Source of the DNA: Pseudomonas asgharzadehiana | Lineage (GTDB): Bacteria; Pseudomonadota; Gammaproteobacteria; Pseudomonadales; Pseudomonadaceae | Length of the DNA stretch: 64,000 bases | Assembly: GCF_019139815.1 (NCBI RefSeq) | Contig: NZ_CP077079.1 | Location: 1,922,001-1,986,000 of the forward strand | Reading direction: 5' to 3' | In this document: one piece after another, positions 52,268 through 60,202 of the stretch | Layout of the letters: each line of letters starts with the position of its first letter | Numbering within the stretch: the stretch's first letter is position 1 | Made by a program: the position numbers and the translations under genes | Notes under the pieces: model-generated | What the model saw: only the letters and a program-made list of their open reading frames with translations | Database searches by the model: none | What the model was told of the DNA's origin: nothing

Positions 52268-53155
52268 TCAGCCGCGACGACGCAGTGCGTCGATGCGTTC
52301 TTCCAGCGGCGGGTGGCTCATGAACATGCGAGCCAGGCCTTGCTTGATGCCGCCGTTGATGCCGAAGGCGGTCAGGCTGTCGGGCATATGCACCGGCAGG
52401 CCCTGTTCGGAGCGCAGGCGTTGCAGTGCGCCGATCATTGCGCTGGTGCCCGCCAGGCGTGCGCCGGCTTCGTCTGCGCGGAACTCGCGTTTGCGCGAGA
52501 ACCACATCACGATGGCGCTGGCCAGGAAGCCCAGTATCACTTCAGCGAAGATGGTCGCCACGAAGTAGGCGATGCCGCGACCGCCTTCATTCTTGAAGAT
52601 CACCTTGTCGACAAAGTTACCGATGATCCGCGCGAAGAACATGACAAAGGTGTTCACCACGCCCTGCACCAATGCCAGGGTGACCATGTCGCCATTGGCC
52701 ACGTGACCGATTTCATGGGCCAGCACCGCTTTTACTTCATCGGGCGAAAAACGCTCCAGAAGCCCCTGGCTCACGGCCACAAGGGCGTCGTTCTTATTCC
52801 AGCCCGTGGCGAAGGCGTTGGCTTCATAAGCAGGGAAAATCCCCACCTCGGGCATTTTGATACCTGCTTCTTGAGACAACTGCTCCACGGTTTGCATCAG
52901 CCATTGTTCATGGCGAGTGCGTGGTTGAGTGATGATCTGGGTGCTGGTGCTCATCTTCGCCATCCACTTGGAGATGAACAGCGAGAAAAGCGAGCCGGCA
53001 AAACCAAAGACCGCACAGAAGATCAGCAGCTGATTGAGGTTCAGATCAACCCCGTTGGCCGCCATGAACCCGTTGAACCCGAAAAGGCTCAGGGTGACAC
53101 TGGCAATCAGCACGACCGCCAGGTTAGTGGCCAAGAACAGCAGGATGCGCATCAT
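52268..53155 (-). CDS. htpX: HtpX, membrane metalloprotease
   Basis: HtpX is an inner-membrane zinc endopeptidase that, together with FtsH, removes damaged membrane proteins. The 295-residue protein has two N-terminal helices (about residues 4-24 and 38-57). The zinc motif H-E-I-G-H lies in [20 protein letters not shown], followed by two central helices, and the third zinc ligand is the glutamate in [14 protein letters not shown]. Length matches E. coli HtpX (293). The upstream region contains a promoter compatible with both sigma-70 and heat-shock sigma-32 recognition. Confidence 0.96.
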   Translation of the reverse strand: MMRILLFLATNLAVVLIASVTLSLFGFNGFMAANGVDLNLNQLLIFCAVFGFAGSLFSLFISKWMAKMSTSTQIITQPRTRHEQWLMQTVEQLSQEAGIKMPEVGIFPAYEANAFATGWNKNDALVAVSQGLLERFSPDEVKAVLAHEIGHVANGDMVTLALVQGVVNTFVMFFARIIGNFVDKVIFKNEGGRGIAYFVATIFAEVILGFLASAIVMWFSRKREFRADEAGARLAGTSAMIGALQRLRSEQGLPVHMPDSLTAFGINGGIKQGLARMFMSHPPLEERIDALRRRG

Positions 53156-53200
53156 GGTTGTAGAGTTCTCCTCATGCTTAATATGTCGCTTACTGCGGGG

Positions 53201-53229
53201 TATATAAGGTGCAGCCTGGGGTGATTCAA
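53201..53229 (-). promoter_or_regulatory. htpX promoter, possibly heat-shock type
   Basis: Minus strand: -35 TTGAAT (53229-53224), 17-base spacer, -10 TATATA (53206-53201). Read as a sigma-32 promoter, GTTGAAT and CCTTATAT approximate CTTGAAA and CCCCATnT at an acceptable distance. HtpX is heat-shock induced in E. coli. The leader is about 40 bases. Confidence 0.5.
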
Positions 53230-53459
53230 CCGGGCGACTATTTCAAACTGTGTCCTACAGCCTGGATGTAGAGCCCTGAAGGGATTTTCCGACCCGGAAT
53301 ATAACCCCTGATTAGCCTCCGGTTGCCTCACAGCCCTGCAATTATAGGGGGCCGGCGGCTGAAGAGGGGCAACTCAAGGGCTTCGAACGGCCACGCACAG
53401 AGAAGTGTTGCCAGATAATCGCTGTACGACCGGATGTCGCTCGTACAGCGCGATTTTCG
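53230..53459. other. Gap between the htpX promoter and aminotransferase gene
   Basis: About 230 bases without a gene. It contains a perfect 10-bp inverted repeat, CGCTGTACGA (53420-53429) with TCGTACAGCG (53441-53450), ten bases before the aminotransferase stop codon's end. It may be a weak terminator but has no T-run. Nothing else stands out. Confidence 0.5.
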
Positions 53460-54671
53460 CTACTGGCGATAGGACTTGAGGAAATGGCCGATACGACCAA
53501 TGGCCATTTCCAGGTCGTCCACACGCGGCAAGGTCACCACGCGGAAGTGATCCGGCCATGGCCAGTTGAACGCGGTGCCCTGGACCACCAGCAGTTTTTC
53601 CGACAGCAGCAGGTCGAGCACGAACTTCTCATCATTGAGGATCGGGCAGACTTTCGGGTCGATCCGGGGAAAGGCGTACAACGCGCCCATGGGTTTTACG
53701 CAGCTCACGCCCGGGATTGCGTTGAGCAGCTCCCAGGTACGGTTGCGTTGTTCCAGCAGGCGGCCCTGGGGCAGTATCAGGTCGTTGATGCTCTGGTAAC
53801 CGCCCAGGGCGGTCTGGATCGCGTGCTGGCTCGGCACATTGGCGCACAGGCGCATATTGGCCAGCATATCGATGCCCTCGATGTAGCTCTGGGCATTGTG
53901 TTTCGGGCCGGAGATGGCGATCCAGCCGGAGCGGAACCCCGCCACGCGGTAGGACTTGGACAACCCGTTGAACGTCAGGCACAACAGGTCCGGTGCCAGG
54001 GAGGCGGTGCAGATGTGCACGGCGTCATCGTAGAGGATCTTGTCGTAGATCTCGTCGGAAAACACCACCAGGTTGTGCTGGCGCGCCAGTTCGAGCATGC
54101 CCAGCAGCACTTCCTTGGAATACACCGCGCCGGTAGGGTTGTTCGGGTTGATGATCACCAGGGCCTTGGTGTTAGGGGTGATCTTGGCCTTGATGTCGGC
54201 CAGGTCCGGGAACCAGTCGGCGCCCTCATCGCACAGGTAGTGCACCGGGTGGCCGCCGGCCAGGGTCACGGCAGCGGTCCACAGCGGGTAGTCAGGTGCG
54301 GGCACCAGCACTTCGTCGCCGTTGTTGAGCAGTGCCTGCATGGACATCACGATCAGCTCGGACACGCCATTGCCCAGGTAGATGTCTTCGATGCCGACAC
54401 CTTCCACCTGCTTTTGCTGGTAGTACTGCATCACCGCCTTGCGCGCGCTGAACAGGCCCTTGGAGTCGCTGTAGCCCTGGGCGGTAGGTAGGTTGCGGAT
54501 CACGTCCTGCAGGATCTCGTCGGGCGCTTCGAAACCAAAGGGCGCCGGGTTGCCGATGTTCAGCTTGAGGATGCGATGGCCTTCCTCTTCCAGGCGTTTG
54601 GCGTGCTTGAGCACTGGGCCGCGAATGTCATAGCAGACGTTGGCGAGCTTGTTCGATTTGCTGACCTGCAT
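53460..54671 (-). CDS. alaA: Alanine aminotransferase-type PLP enzyme (AlaA-like)
   Basis: A 403-residue class I/II PLP aminotransferase of the AlaA/YfbQ type, which interconverts glutamate and pyruvate to alanine. Features are LNIGNPAPFGFEAPDEIL, YSDSKGLFSARKAVMQYYQQ, DYPLWTAAVTLAGG, INPNNPTGAVYS, SDEIYDKILYDD and the PLP lysine in NGLSKSYRVAGFRSGW. AlaA of E. coli has about 405 residues and the same segments. The ATG at 54671 begins MQVSKSNKLANVCYDIRGP; the frame extends upstream but that part is not family-like. It is divergent from msrB. Confidence 0.92.
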   Translation of the reverse strand: MQVSKSNKLANVCYDIRGPVLKHAKRLEEEGHRILKLNIGNPAPFGFEAPDEILQDVIRNLPTAQGYSDSKGLFSARKAVMQYYQQKQVEGVGIEDIYLGNGVSELIVMSMQALLNNGDEVLVPAPDYPLWTAAVTLAGGHPVHYLCDEGADWFPDLADIKAKITPNTKALVIINPNNPTGAVYSKEVLLGMLELARQHNLVVFSDEIYDKILYDDAVHICTASLAPDLLCLTFNGLSKSYRVAGFRSGWIAISGPKHNAQSYIEGIDMLANMRLCANVPSQHAIQTALGGYQSINDLILPQGRLLEQRNRTWELLNAIPGVSCVKPMGALYAFPRIDPKVCPILNDEKFVLDLLLSEKLLVVQGTAFNWPWPDHFRVVTLPRVDDLEMAIGRIGHFLKSYRQ

Positions 54672-54874
54672 GGCGATGTGATCCTGAAAATGAACGATCC
54701 AGACGGCGTGGACACTACCGTACTGTGAAATCCCGCGAGGCGCGCACCCATAAATACGTTTGAATGCCGATAGCGCGGGTGCCAGACTGGCGTTTTGAAG
54801 AGGCGCAATCATACGTGCCGCCTGATCCATGGAAAAGACACAGATCAGGCTTTTTCAGTTGCCGAGGTGTACCG

Positions 54875-55267
54875 ATGGAAAAGTTGCAGAAGACCGTTGA
54901 AGAATGGAAGGCCATGCTCGATCCGGAGCAGTACAACGTGTGCCGCCTCAAGGGCACCGAGCGACCTTTCAGCGGCAAGTACAACGCCACCAAGACCGAC
55001 GGCGTGTACCACTGCATTTGCTGCAATGAGCCGCTGTTCGATTCCAAGGCCAAGTTTGACTCCGGCTGCGGCTGGCCCAGCTTCTATGAGCCGATCGCCG
55101 ACAGCGCGATGGTCGAGATCCGTGACGTCAGCCACGGCATGATTCGCACCGAAGTCACCTGTGCCAAATGCGACGCGCACCTGGGCCATGTGTTCCCGGA
55201 TGGCCCGCCGCCGACAGGCTTGCGTTACTGCATCAACTCGGTGTGCCTGGACCTGGTGCCGCGCTAA
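54875..55267 (+). CDS. msrB: MsrB, peptide methionine (R)-S-oxide reductase
   Basis: MsrB reduces the R-epimer of methionine sulfoxide in proteins. The 130-residue enzyme has the four zinc cysteines as two C-x-x-C pairs (CICC near residue 49-52 and [12 protein letters not shown] near 98). The catalytic cysteine is in [13 protein letters not shown] near the end, and the active-site segment is [12 protein letters not shown]. The ATG at 54875 begins [15 protein letters not shown]. The gene is oriented with the downstream gpx-marR pair but separated by 134 bases that hold a hairpin and a control region. Confidence 0.96.
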   Translation: MEKLQKTVEEWKAMLDPEQYNVCRLKGTERPFSGKYNATKTDGVYHCICCNEPLFDSKAKFDSGCGWPSFYEPIADSAMVEIRDVSHGMIRTEVTCAKCDAHLGHVFPDGPPPTGLRYCINSVCLDLVPR

Positions 55268-55272
55268 GCCAT

Positions 55273-55311
55273 GATCGCCCCCAGCCTTTGCATTTGCGTG
55301 CGGGGGCGATC
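55273..55311 (+). terminator. msrB: Hairpin after msrB
   Basis: Perfect 10-base arms GATCGCCCCC (55273-55282) and GGGGGCGATC (55302-55311) with a 19-base loop, starting six bases after the msrB stop. The T-run is weak (CTATAAC), so termination may be partial. Confidence 0.5.
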
Positions 55312-55333
55312 TATAACGGGTTATAAGTGTGGT

Positions 55334-55359
55334 CAATTAAATTGCACACAATTGAATTG
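55334..55359. promoter_or_regulatory. Tandem CAATTnAATTG palindromes before gpx (putative MarR/OhrR operator)
   Basis: Two palindromes, CAATTAAATTG (55334-55344) and CAATTGAATTG (55349-55359), separated by four bases. Each is a five-base half-site inverted around one central base. They closely resemble the operator described for OhrR-type MarR repressors of other bacteria (core CAATTnAATTG). They lie 43-68 bases before the gpx start codon, where they would overlap the promoter. The second gene of the operon encodes an OhrR-like regulator. Confidence 0.7.
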
Positions 55360-55401
55360 CTCGCTATTTTTATCGCCTTTCTCTGACGTCGAGGCACTGC
55401 C

Positions 55402-55887
55402 ATGAGCGACAACCTGCTGAGCATCCCCTGCACCACCATCAAGGGCGAGCAAAAGACCTTGGCCGACTTCTCGGGCAAGGCTGTGCTGGTGGTCAACACT
55501 GCCAGCAAATGTGGCTTCACCCCGCAGTACAAGGGCCTTGAACAGCTCTGGCAGCAATACAAGGATCAGGGCCTGGTGGTGCTGGGGTTCCCCTGCAACC
55601 AGTTCGGCAAGCAGGAGCCGGGTGACGAAGGCGCTATTTCCGAGTTCTGCGAGCTGAACTTCGGTGTCAGTTTCCCGTTGTTCAAAAAGATCGACGTCAA
55701 TGGCAGCGACGCCCACCCGCTGTTCGTCCAACTGAAGAAACGCGCGCCGGGCTTGCTCGGCTCCAAGGGTATCAAGTGGAACTTCACCAAGTTCCTCGTC
55801 GGCCATGACGGCCAGGTGGTCAAGCGCTTCGGCCCGACTACCAAGCCCCAGGACCTGACTCAAGAGATCGAAGCGCTGCTCAAATGA
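55402..55887 (+). CDS. Glutathione peroxidase family protein
   Basis: A 161-residue thiol peroxidase of the glutathione peroxidase family (BtuE/Gpx-like). Conserved parts are VVNTASKCGFTPQYKGLEQL with the peroxidatic cysteine, VLGFPCNQFGKQEPG with the second cysteine, and IKWNFTKFLVGHDG with the catalytic tryptophan/asparagine. Bacterial enzymes of this type usually use thioredoxin and reduce hydrogen peroxide and organic hydroperoxides. The gene overlaps the next one (ATGA at 55884-55887), so enzyme and regulator are coupled. Two palindromic boxes lie upstream. Confidence 0.94.
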   Translation: MSDNLLSIPCTTIKGEQKTLADFSGKAVLVVNTASKCGFTPQYKGLEQLWQQYKDQGLVVLGFPCNQFGKQEPGDEGAISEFCELNFGVSFPLFKKIDVNGSDAHPLFVQLKKRAPGLLGSKGIKWNFTKFLVGHDGQVVKRFGPTTKPQDLTQEIEALLK

Positions 55888-56375
55888 CCGATTTGCCCGC
55901 TGTATCCCTGGCGCTGGACAACCAGCTGTGCTTCAAGCTCTACGCGGCTTCACGCGCGGTAACCCGCGCCTACAAGCCGATGCTCGATCAGTTGGGCCTG
56001 ACGTACCCGCAATATTTGGCGATGTTGGTGTTGTGGGAGTGGCACGACGCTCCCCCGGCACAACCTACGGTCAAGGCCTTGGGTGAGCGTCTGATGCTCG
56101 ACTCAGGCACGTTGACACCCTTGCTCAAGCGCCTGGAGCAACTGGCGTGGGTGCGACGCCGACGCAGTGCCCAGGATGAACGCGAAGTGCACCTGAGCCT
56201 GAGTGACACCGGCGCGCAACTGCGTGATCGGACCCTCGCCCTGAAGGCCCGGCTGTTGTGCGACAGCGGCGTCGACCTGAACCAGGCCGACGCCCTGCGC
56301 GACGGTCTGGATCAATTGCTGGCACAGGTCACAGCGCTGTCGTCGTCGGCACCCACAGGTCCAGCAGGGCGTTGA
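55884..56375 (+). CDS. OhrR-like MarR-family regulator
   Basis: A 163-residue MarR protein related to OhrR. Cys16 in ALDNQLCFKLYAASR occupies the place of the peroxide-sensing cysteine. It also has YKPMLDQLGLTYPQYLAMLV and LMLDSGTLTPLLKRLEQLAW. Coupled translation with the peroxidase gene and the upstream CAATTnAATTG boxes suggest autogenous control of gpx by organic peroxide. The C-terminal 30 residues differ from OhrR at 40.6 kb and include two further cysteines. Its 3' end overlaps the end of the hybrid kinase gene by 47 bases on the opposite strand. Confidence 0.9.
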   Translation: MTDLPAVSLALDNQLCFKLYAASRAVTRAYKPMLDQLGLTYPQYLAMLVLWEWHDAPPAQPTVKALGERLMLDSGTLTPLLKRLEQLAWVRRRRSAQDEREVHLSLSDTGAQLRDRTLALKARLLCDSGVDLNQADALRDGLDQLLAQVTALSSSAPTGPAGR

Positions 56376-58638
56376 GTTCTTCGCGGCGGAACGGCTTGGC
56401 CAGGTAATCGTTCATTCCCGCCGCACGGCAGCGCTCGCGTTCTTCGGACATGGCGTTGGCCGTCAACGCGACAATCGGTAATTCCGGCCAGCGTCCGCTG
56501 TGGCGTATCTGCCGGCTGGCCTCGTAGCCGTCCATCACCGGCATGTTGCAGTCCATCAACACCATGTCGAAGCGTTGTTCTTCGAGAAATCTGAGCGCTT
56601 CGCCACCGTGGGCGGCCACGATCACTTCGCAACCCAGCTTGCTGAGCATGCCTTTGGCCACCAATTGGTTGACGGGGTTGTCCTCCACCAGCAGGATTCG
56701 CGCCCGATGTGCGAGCGGGGCGGCGTCCAGCTGGATCGGGTCAAGTACCAGGTGCGCGTCGGTGCGCAAGTTGCGTTGCAGGATCTGGTGCAACGCGCTG
56801 CGGCTCAAAGGGCGTGCCTGTTGCTGCAGCGGCGCCAGGGCGGCGACTTCTTCGCTGGGCATAAAGTTGCCGTAGGCCGTCACCAGCAAAATGGGCGCGG
56901 TAATACCCGGCCGTATGCGGAACAGGCATTCCGGGCAGTCGGTAATCAGCAGGTCGGGCGTTTGCCCGCTCAAGTCGTCATCCAGGGTTAAGCAACGCGG
57001 TGCCAGCCCCCAACTGGGCAGCAGGGTCGTGAGCAACTCCGCCAGGCCACTGCCGGTATTGGTGATGACGATCACTGCGCCTGTGAGCGGCGCGAGTTGG
57101 GCCGCCGGTAGGTGGGTGGGCAGTGGCAGGTCTGCGCAGAACTGGCTGCCAAAGCCCACTTCCGAGCTGATGCTCAAGCGTCCCTTCATCGCGTCACACA
57201 GGTTATGCGTCAACGCCAGGCCCAGGCCGGTACCGCCAAACTGGCGAGTGATCCCTGCGCCCGCCTGGGTGAACGGTTGGAAAATTTTCGCCTGGGCTTC
57301 CTGCGCAATGCCGATGCCGGTATCACACACTTCAACGCGCACTCCGCCGTCATGGGTGCGCAGGCGCACGTCCACCCGGCCGAAGCGTGTGAACTTCAAC
57401 GCGTTGGACAGTAGGTTACTGACAATTTGCCGTACCCGGGTCGGATCGCCCAGTACCTGGGATGGAAACTGCGGGTCGATCAGGCACGTCAGCTCGACGC
57501 TTGGCGCGGCGTTCTGCGACAGCAGGTTGGCGGTGTCTTCCACCAGCGCCCCCAAGTCGAACGGGATGTGCTCCAGCTCCAGTTGGCCGGCGTCGAATTT
57601 GGACAGGTCGAGAATATCGTTGAGCAACTCCACCAGTACTTTGCCGGAGTCATGGGCGATGGACAGTTGCTGACGTTGTTCGGCGTTCAGCGGGCTGTCC
57701 AGCGACAGCGCGATCATACCCAACAGGCCATTGAGCGGCGTGCGAATCTCGTGGCTCATATTGGCCAGGAACGCCGCCCGGGCCTGAGCCATGCCTAATG
57801 CACTCATCTTTGCGGCTTCCAACTCATCGTTGGACTGGCTCAAGCGCTGGTTGCTGGCCTTGAGCTCCAGGGTGCGCGCGGAGACGATGTTCTCCAGTTG
57901 CCCCAGATATTCCGTCAACCGGTCTTCCGCATGGCGGCGCTGTTGGATCTCGGTTTCCAGCGTGTCGAATTGCTGGTTGGCGACGTTTACCAGCACGCCG
58001 ATTTCATCGTGTTCATGCCCCGGTGGGCAGTCCAGGCGGGTCTGTTTGCGAGTGCTCAGCTCACCGATAATGCGCACCAGCGGTTGCGTCAGCATCACGT
58101 AGAACAAGCCCAGCAGGATGCCGGTCAGCAAAAGGCTGCGGGCAAAACCGTTGAGCAGGGTTATCTCGGCGCGACGCAGGAAGCGGCTGCCAAACGCGTA
58201 GGTGTCGACGTCCAGCCGCAGCACGCCAAGGGACTCGTTGGGCATGTGGCTCAGGAACAGCCGGTCTTCGAACTGGCGGTTGGCGCCGAACAAAAAGTCG
58301 CTGATGGGACGATAGGTGCTTTCTTTGCGCGGCCGGTCGACATCGGCCAGCACCACACCGTTGTTGTCGATCAACTGCACGTGCGTAATGGCGGGGGAGT
58401 ACAACAAGCCCAACGTCAGTTCCTGGGCCAGTTCGGCATCGATGTTGTAGGCAATGCGTGACGCGGGGTTGTGGCTGATTTCAATCAACGAGCGAATTTC
58501 ACGGTTGATGGATGCGTCTTCGCTGGCATAATCAATGCCGATTTGGATCAGGCTGAGCAAGGTTCCCAAGACGAAACCGACCAGCACAGTCAATCTGGCT
58601 TGTTTATAAGACAAGCGGTGGGCGAACTTGATATCCAT
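56329..58638 (-). CDS. Hybrid sensor histidine kinase with a divergent receiver-like segment
   Basis: A 769-residue inner-membrane hybrid kinase. A membrane helix (about residues 12-35), a periplasmic sensor of about 110 residues (NPASRIAYNIDAELAQELTL) and a second helix are followed by a HAMP-like linker and coiled coil. The kinase core has FLANMSHEIRTPLNGLLGM (phospho-histidine) and QFGGTGLGLALTHNL. A region with receiver-like order but no clear phospho-aspartate comes next (GAVIVITNTGSGLAELLTTL). The last domain is a normal receiver: VEDNPVNQLVAKGML and Asp in MVLMDCNMPVMDG. There is no HPt domain, so a separate phosphotransferase is needed. Ligand unknown. Confidence 0.88.
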   Translation of the reverse strand: MDIKFAHRLSYKQARLTVLVGFVLGTLLSLIQIGIDYASEDASINREIRSLIEISHNPASRIAYNIDAELAQELTLGLLYSPAITHVQLIDNNGVVLADVDRPRKESTYRPISDFLFGANRQFEDRLFLSHMPNESLGVLRLDVDTYAFGSRFLRRAEITLLNGFARSLLLTGILLGLFYVMLTQPLVRIIGELSTRKQTRLDCPPGHEHDEIGVLVNVANQQFDTLETEIQQRRHAEDRLTEYLGQLENIVSARTLELKASNQRLSQSNDELEAAKMSALGMAQARAAFLANMSHEIRTPLNGLLGMIALSLDSPLNAEQRQQLSIAHDSGKVLVELLNDILDLSKFDAGQLELEHIPFDLGALVEDTANLLSQNAAPSVELTCLIDPQFPSQVLGDPTRVRQIVSNLLSNALKFTRFGRVDVRLRTHDGGVRVEVCDTGIGIAQEAQAKIFQPFTQAGAGITRQFGGTGLGLALTHNLCDAMKGRLSISSEVGFGSQFCADLPLPTHLPAAQLAPLTGAVIVITNTGSGLAELLTTLLPSWGLAPRCLTLDDDLSGQTPDLLITDCPECLFRIRPGITAPILLVTAYGNFMPSEEVAALAPLQQQARPLSRSALHQILQRNLRTDAHLVLDPIQLDAAPLAHRARILLVEDNPVNQLVAKGMLSKLGCEVIVAAHGGEALRFLEEQRFDMVLMDCNMPVMDGYEASRQIRHSGRWPELPIVALTANAMSEERERCRAAGMNDYLAKPFRREELNALLDLWVPTTTAL

Positions 58639-58800
58639 CGAGTGTTGAACCACGTTACGTTTCCCTTCGCCCGGCAAGCATAGCTGAACATCCACAAGCG
58701 TTTGCTGCCCGGCATGAATCGTTCTTTACGCAGCCCTGTACGGCCTGTCGCAGGGTTGCCAATACGCCATCTTTTGCAGGAAGTTGCCAGAGGAATAATT

Positions 58801-59691
58801 GTGGATTCTCGATTGAATGCCTTTCTTGAGCGCGCTGACGCCGTGCTCGCCCGCCTGGAACCCTTATTGCCCGCGCCACGGCAAACCATCGACTGGAACC
58901 AGTGCCTCGCCGCCCGCTGGCAGCGCGAAGGTCGCAGTGGTTTTCTGTTGCCGCTGGAGGTGAGCCTGGATATGCGCTTGTCCGACTTGATCGGCGTGGA
59001 CAAGCAACGTGAAACACTGGCGCGCAATACTCAACAATTCCTCGATGGCCTGCCCGCCAACCATGCGTTGCTGTGGGGTTCGCGTGGCACCGGCAAATCG
59101 TCGATGGTGCGCGCCTTGCTGGCCCAGCATGCCCAGGCCGGTTTGCGCCTGATCGAGATCGAGCGTGACCATCTGGCCGACCTGCCGCGGGTGGTCGAGC
59201 AACTGCTCAAGCTGCCGCAGCGGTTCATTCTGTTCTGTGACGACCTTTCGTTCGAGGCCGGTGAAGGCGACTACCGCGTACTCAAGAGTGTGCTGGACGG
59301 CTCCCTGGAGCAGGCGCCGGAAAACGTGCTGCTGTACGCCACGTCCAACCGCCGCCACCTGGTGCCGGAAAACCAGAGCGACAACGACAATTGGAAGCGT
59401 GTGGAGGGTGAACTGCACCCCAGCGAAGCGGTGGAAGACAAGATTGCCTTGTCTGACCGTTTTGGCTTGTGGCTGTCGTTCTATCCCTTTACTCAAGAGC
59501 ACTTCCTGGAGGTGGTGGAGCACTGGGTGGGTGAGCTGGCCGGCAAGGCCGGTTTGCAATGGCAGCGGGATGAAGCGCTCGACATTCTTGCCGTGCGCTG
59601 GGCGACCGGGCGCGGCAACCGCAATGGCCGTTGCGCGTATCAATTCGCCCGCTATTGGGTGGGCCTGAAACTGCTGGAGCGTCAACCATGA
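58801..59691 (+). CDS. DUF815-type AAA ATPase
   Basis: A 296-residue ATPase of the DUF815 family with Walker A GSRGTGKSSMVRALL (about residues 94-108) and a Walker B-like FILFCDDLSFEAGEGDY. Sensor-like segments are LLYATSNRRHLVPE and SDRFGLWLSFYPFTQEHFLE. The family is widespread but its function is unknown. The start codon is taken as GTG at 58801 (AGAGGAAT upstream), since earlier codons lack family likeness. The stop overlaps the start of the next gene (ATGA), indicating a two-gene unit with the methionine sulfoxide reductase. Divergent from the hybrid kinase at 56.3-58.6 kb. Confidence 0.88.
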   Translation: MDSRLNAFLERADAVLARLEPLLPAPRQTIDWNQCLAARWQREGRSGFLLPLEVSLDMRLSDLIGVDKQRETLARNTQQFLDGLPANHALLWGSRGTGKSSMVRALLAQHAQAGLRLIEIERDHLADLPRVVEQLLKLPQRFILFCDDLSFEAGEGDYRVLKSVLDGSLEQAPENVLLYATSNRRHLVPENQSDNDNWKRVEGELHPSEAVEDKIALSDRFGLWLSFYPFTQEHFLEVVEHWVGELAGKAGLQWQRDEALDILAVRWATGRGNRNGRCAYQFARYWVGLKLLERQP

Positions 59692-60170
59692 TCGATTTAC
59701 AGCAGGCCGGCACCGGCCTGGACGGCTACGCCATGCTCTGCGCACAGCTGGAGTCGCTGTTGGCCGATGAGCGTGATTTCATCGCCAATAGCGCGCAGTT
59801 TTCCGCCTTTCTGTTTAACCAGCTGGACGATCTGAACTGGGCCGGCTTTTATCTCAATCGTAATGATGAGCTGGTGCTGGGGCCGTTTCAGGGCCAGATC
59901 GCCTGTGTCCGTATTCCGTTCGGGCGAGGGGTGTGTGGGGCTGCAGCGGCGTCGCGGCAAACCCAGCGGGTGGAGGATGTACACGCGTTCCCCGGGCATA
60001 TCGCCTGTGACAGTGCATCCAACAGTGAGTTGGTAGTGCCGTTGGTCAAGGCCGGCCAACTGATCGGCGTTCTCGACCTGGACAGCCCTTCGCTGGCCCG
60101 CTTTACCCCGCAGGACCAAGTGGGTATTGAACAGCTGGCGGCGATTTTCCTGCGCCTGACCGATTGCTGA
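59688..60170 (+). CDS. msrC: Free methionine-(R)-sulfoxide reductase (GAF domain)
   Basis: A 160-residue single GAF-domain enzyme that reduces free L-methionine-(R)-sulfoxide (fRMsr, E. coli MsrC). The three conserved cysteines are in IACVRIPFG, GRGVCGAAA and HIACDSASNSELVVP, matching the catalytic and resolving positions of this family. The length agrees with E. coli fRMsr (about 165). Together with msrB at 54.9 kb it covers protein-bound and free R-sulfoxide. Translationally coupled to the DUF815 ATPase upstream, an unusual pairing. Confidence 0.93.
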   Translation: MIDLQQAGTGLDGYAMLCAQLESLLADERDFIANSAQFSAFLFNQLDDLNWAGFYLNRNDELVLGPFQGQIACVRIPFGRGVCGAAAASRQTQRVEDVHAFPGHIACDSASNSELVVPLVKAGQLIGVLDLDSPSLARFTPQDQVGIEQLAAIFLRLTDC

Positions 60171-60178
60171 TCCGGCAG

Positions 60179-60198
60179 GGGCGGTCTTGGGACCGCCC
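60179..60198. terminator. Hairpin between convergent genes
   Basis: Perfect 8-base stem GGGCGGTC / GACCGCCC with a TTGG tetraloop, nine bases after the fRMsr stop and just before the end of the large kinase gene. Weak T-run; likely a terminator for one or both strands. Confidence 0.6.
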
Positions 60199-60202
60199 TC
60201 CG

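Noticed and set aside
53420..53450. Inverted repeat CGCTGTACGA/TCGTACAGCG as an intrinsic terminator or operator
   Set aside because: The stem is perfect, but no T-run follows on the relevant strand and no regulator match is known; kept only as part of the gap description.
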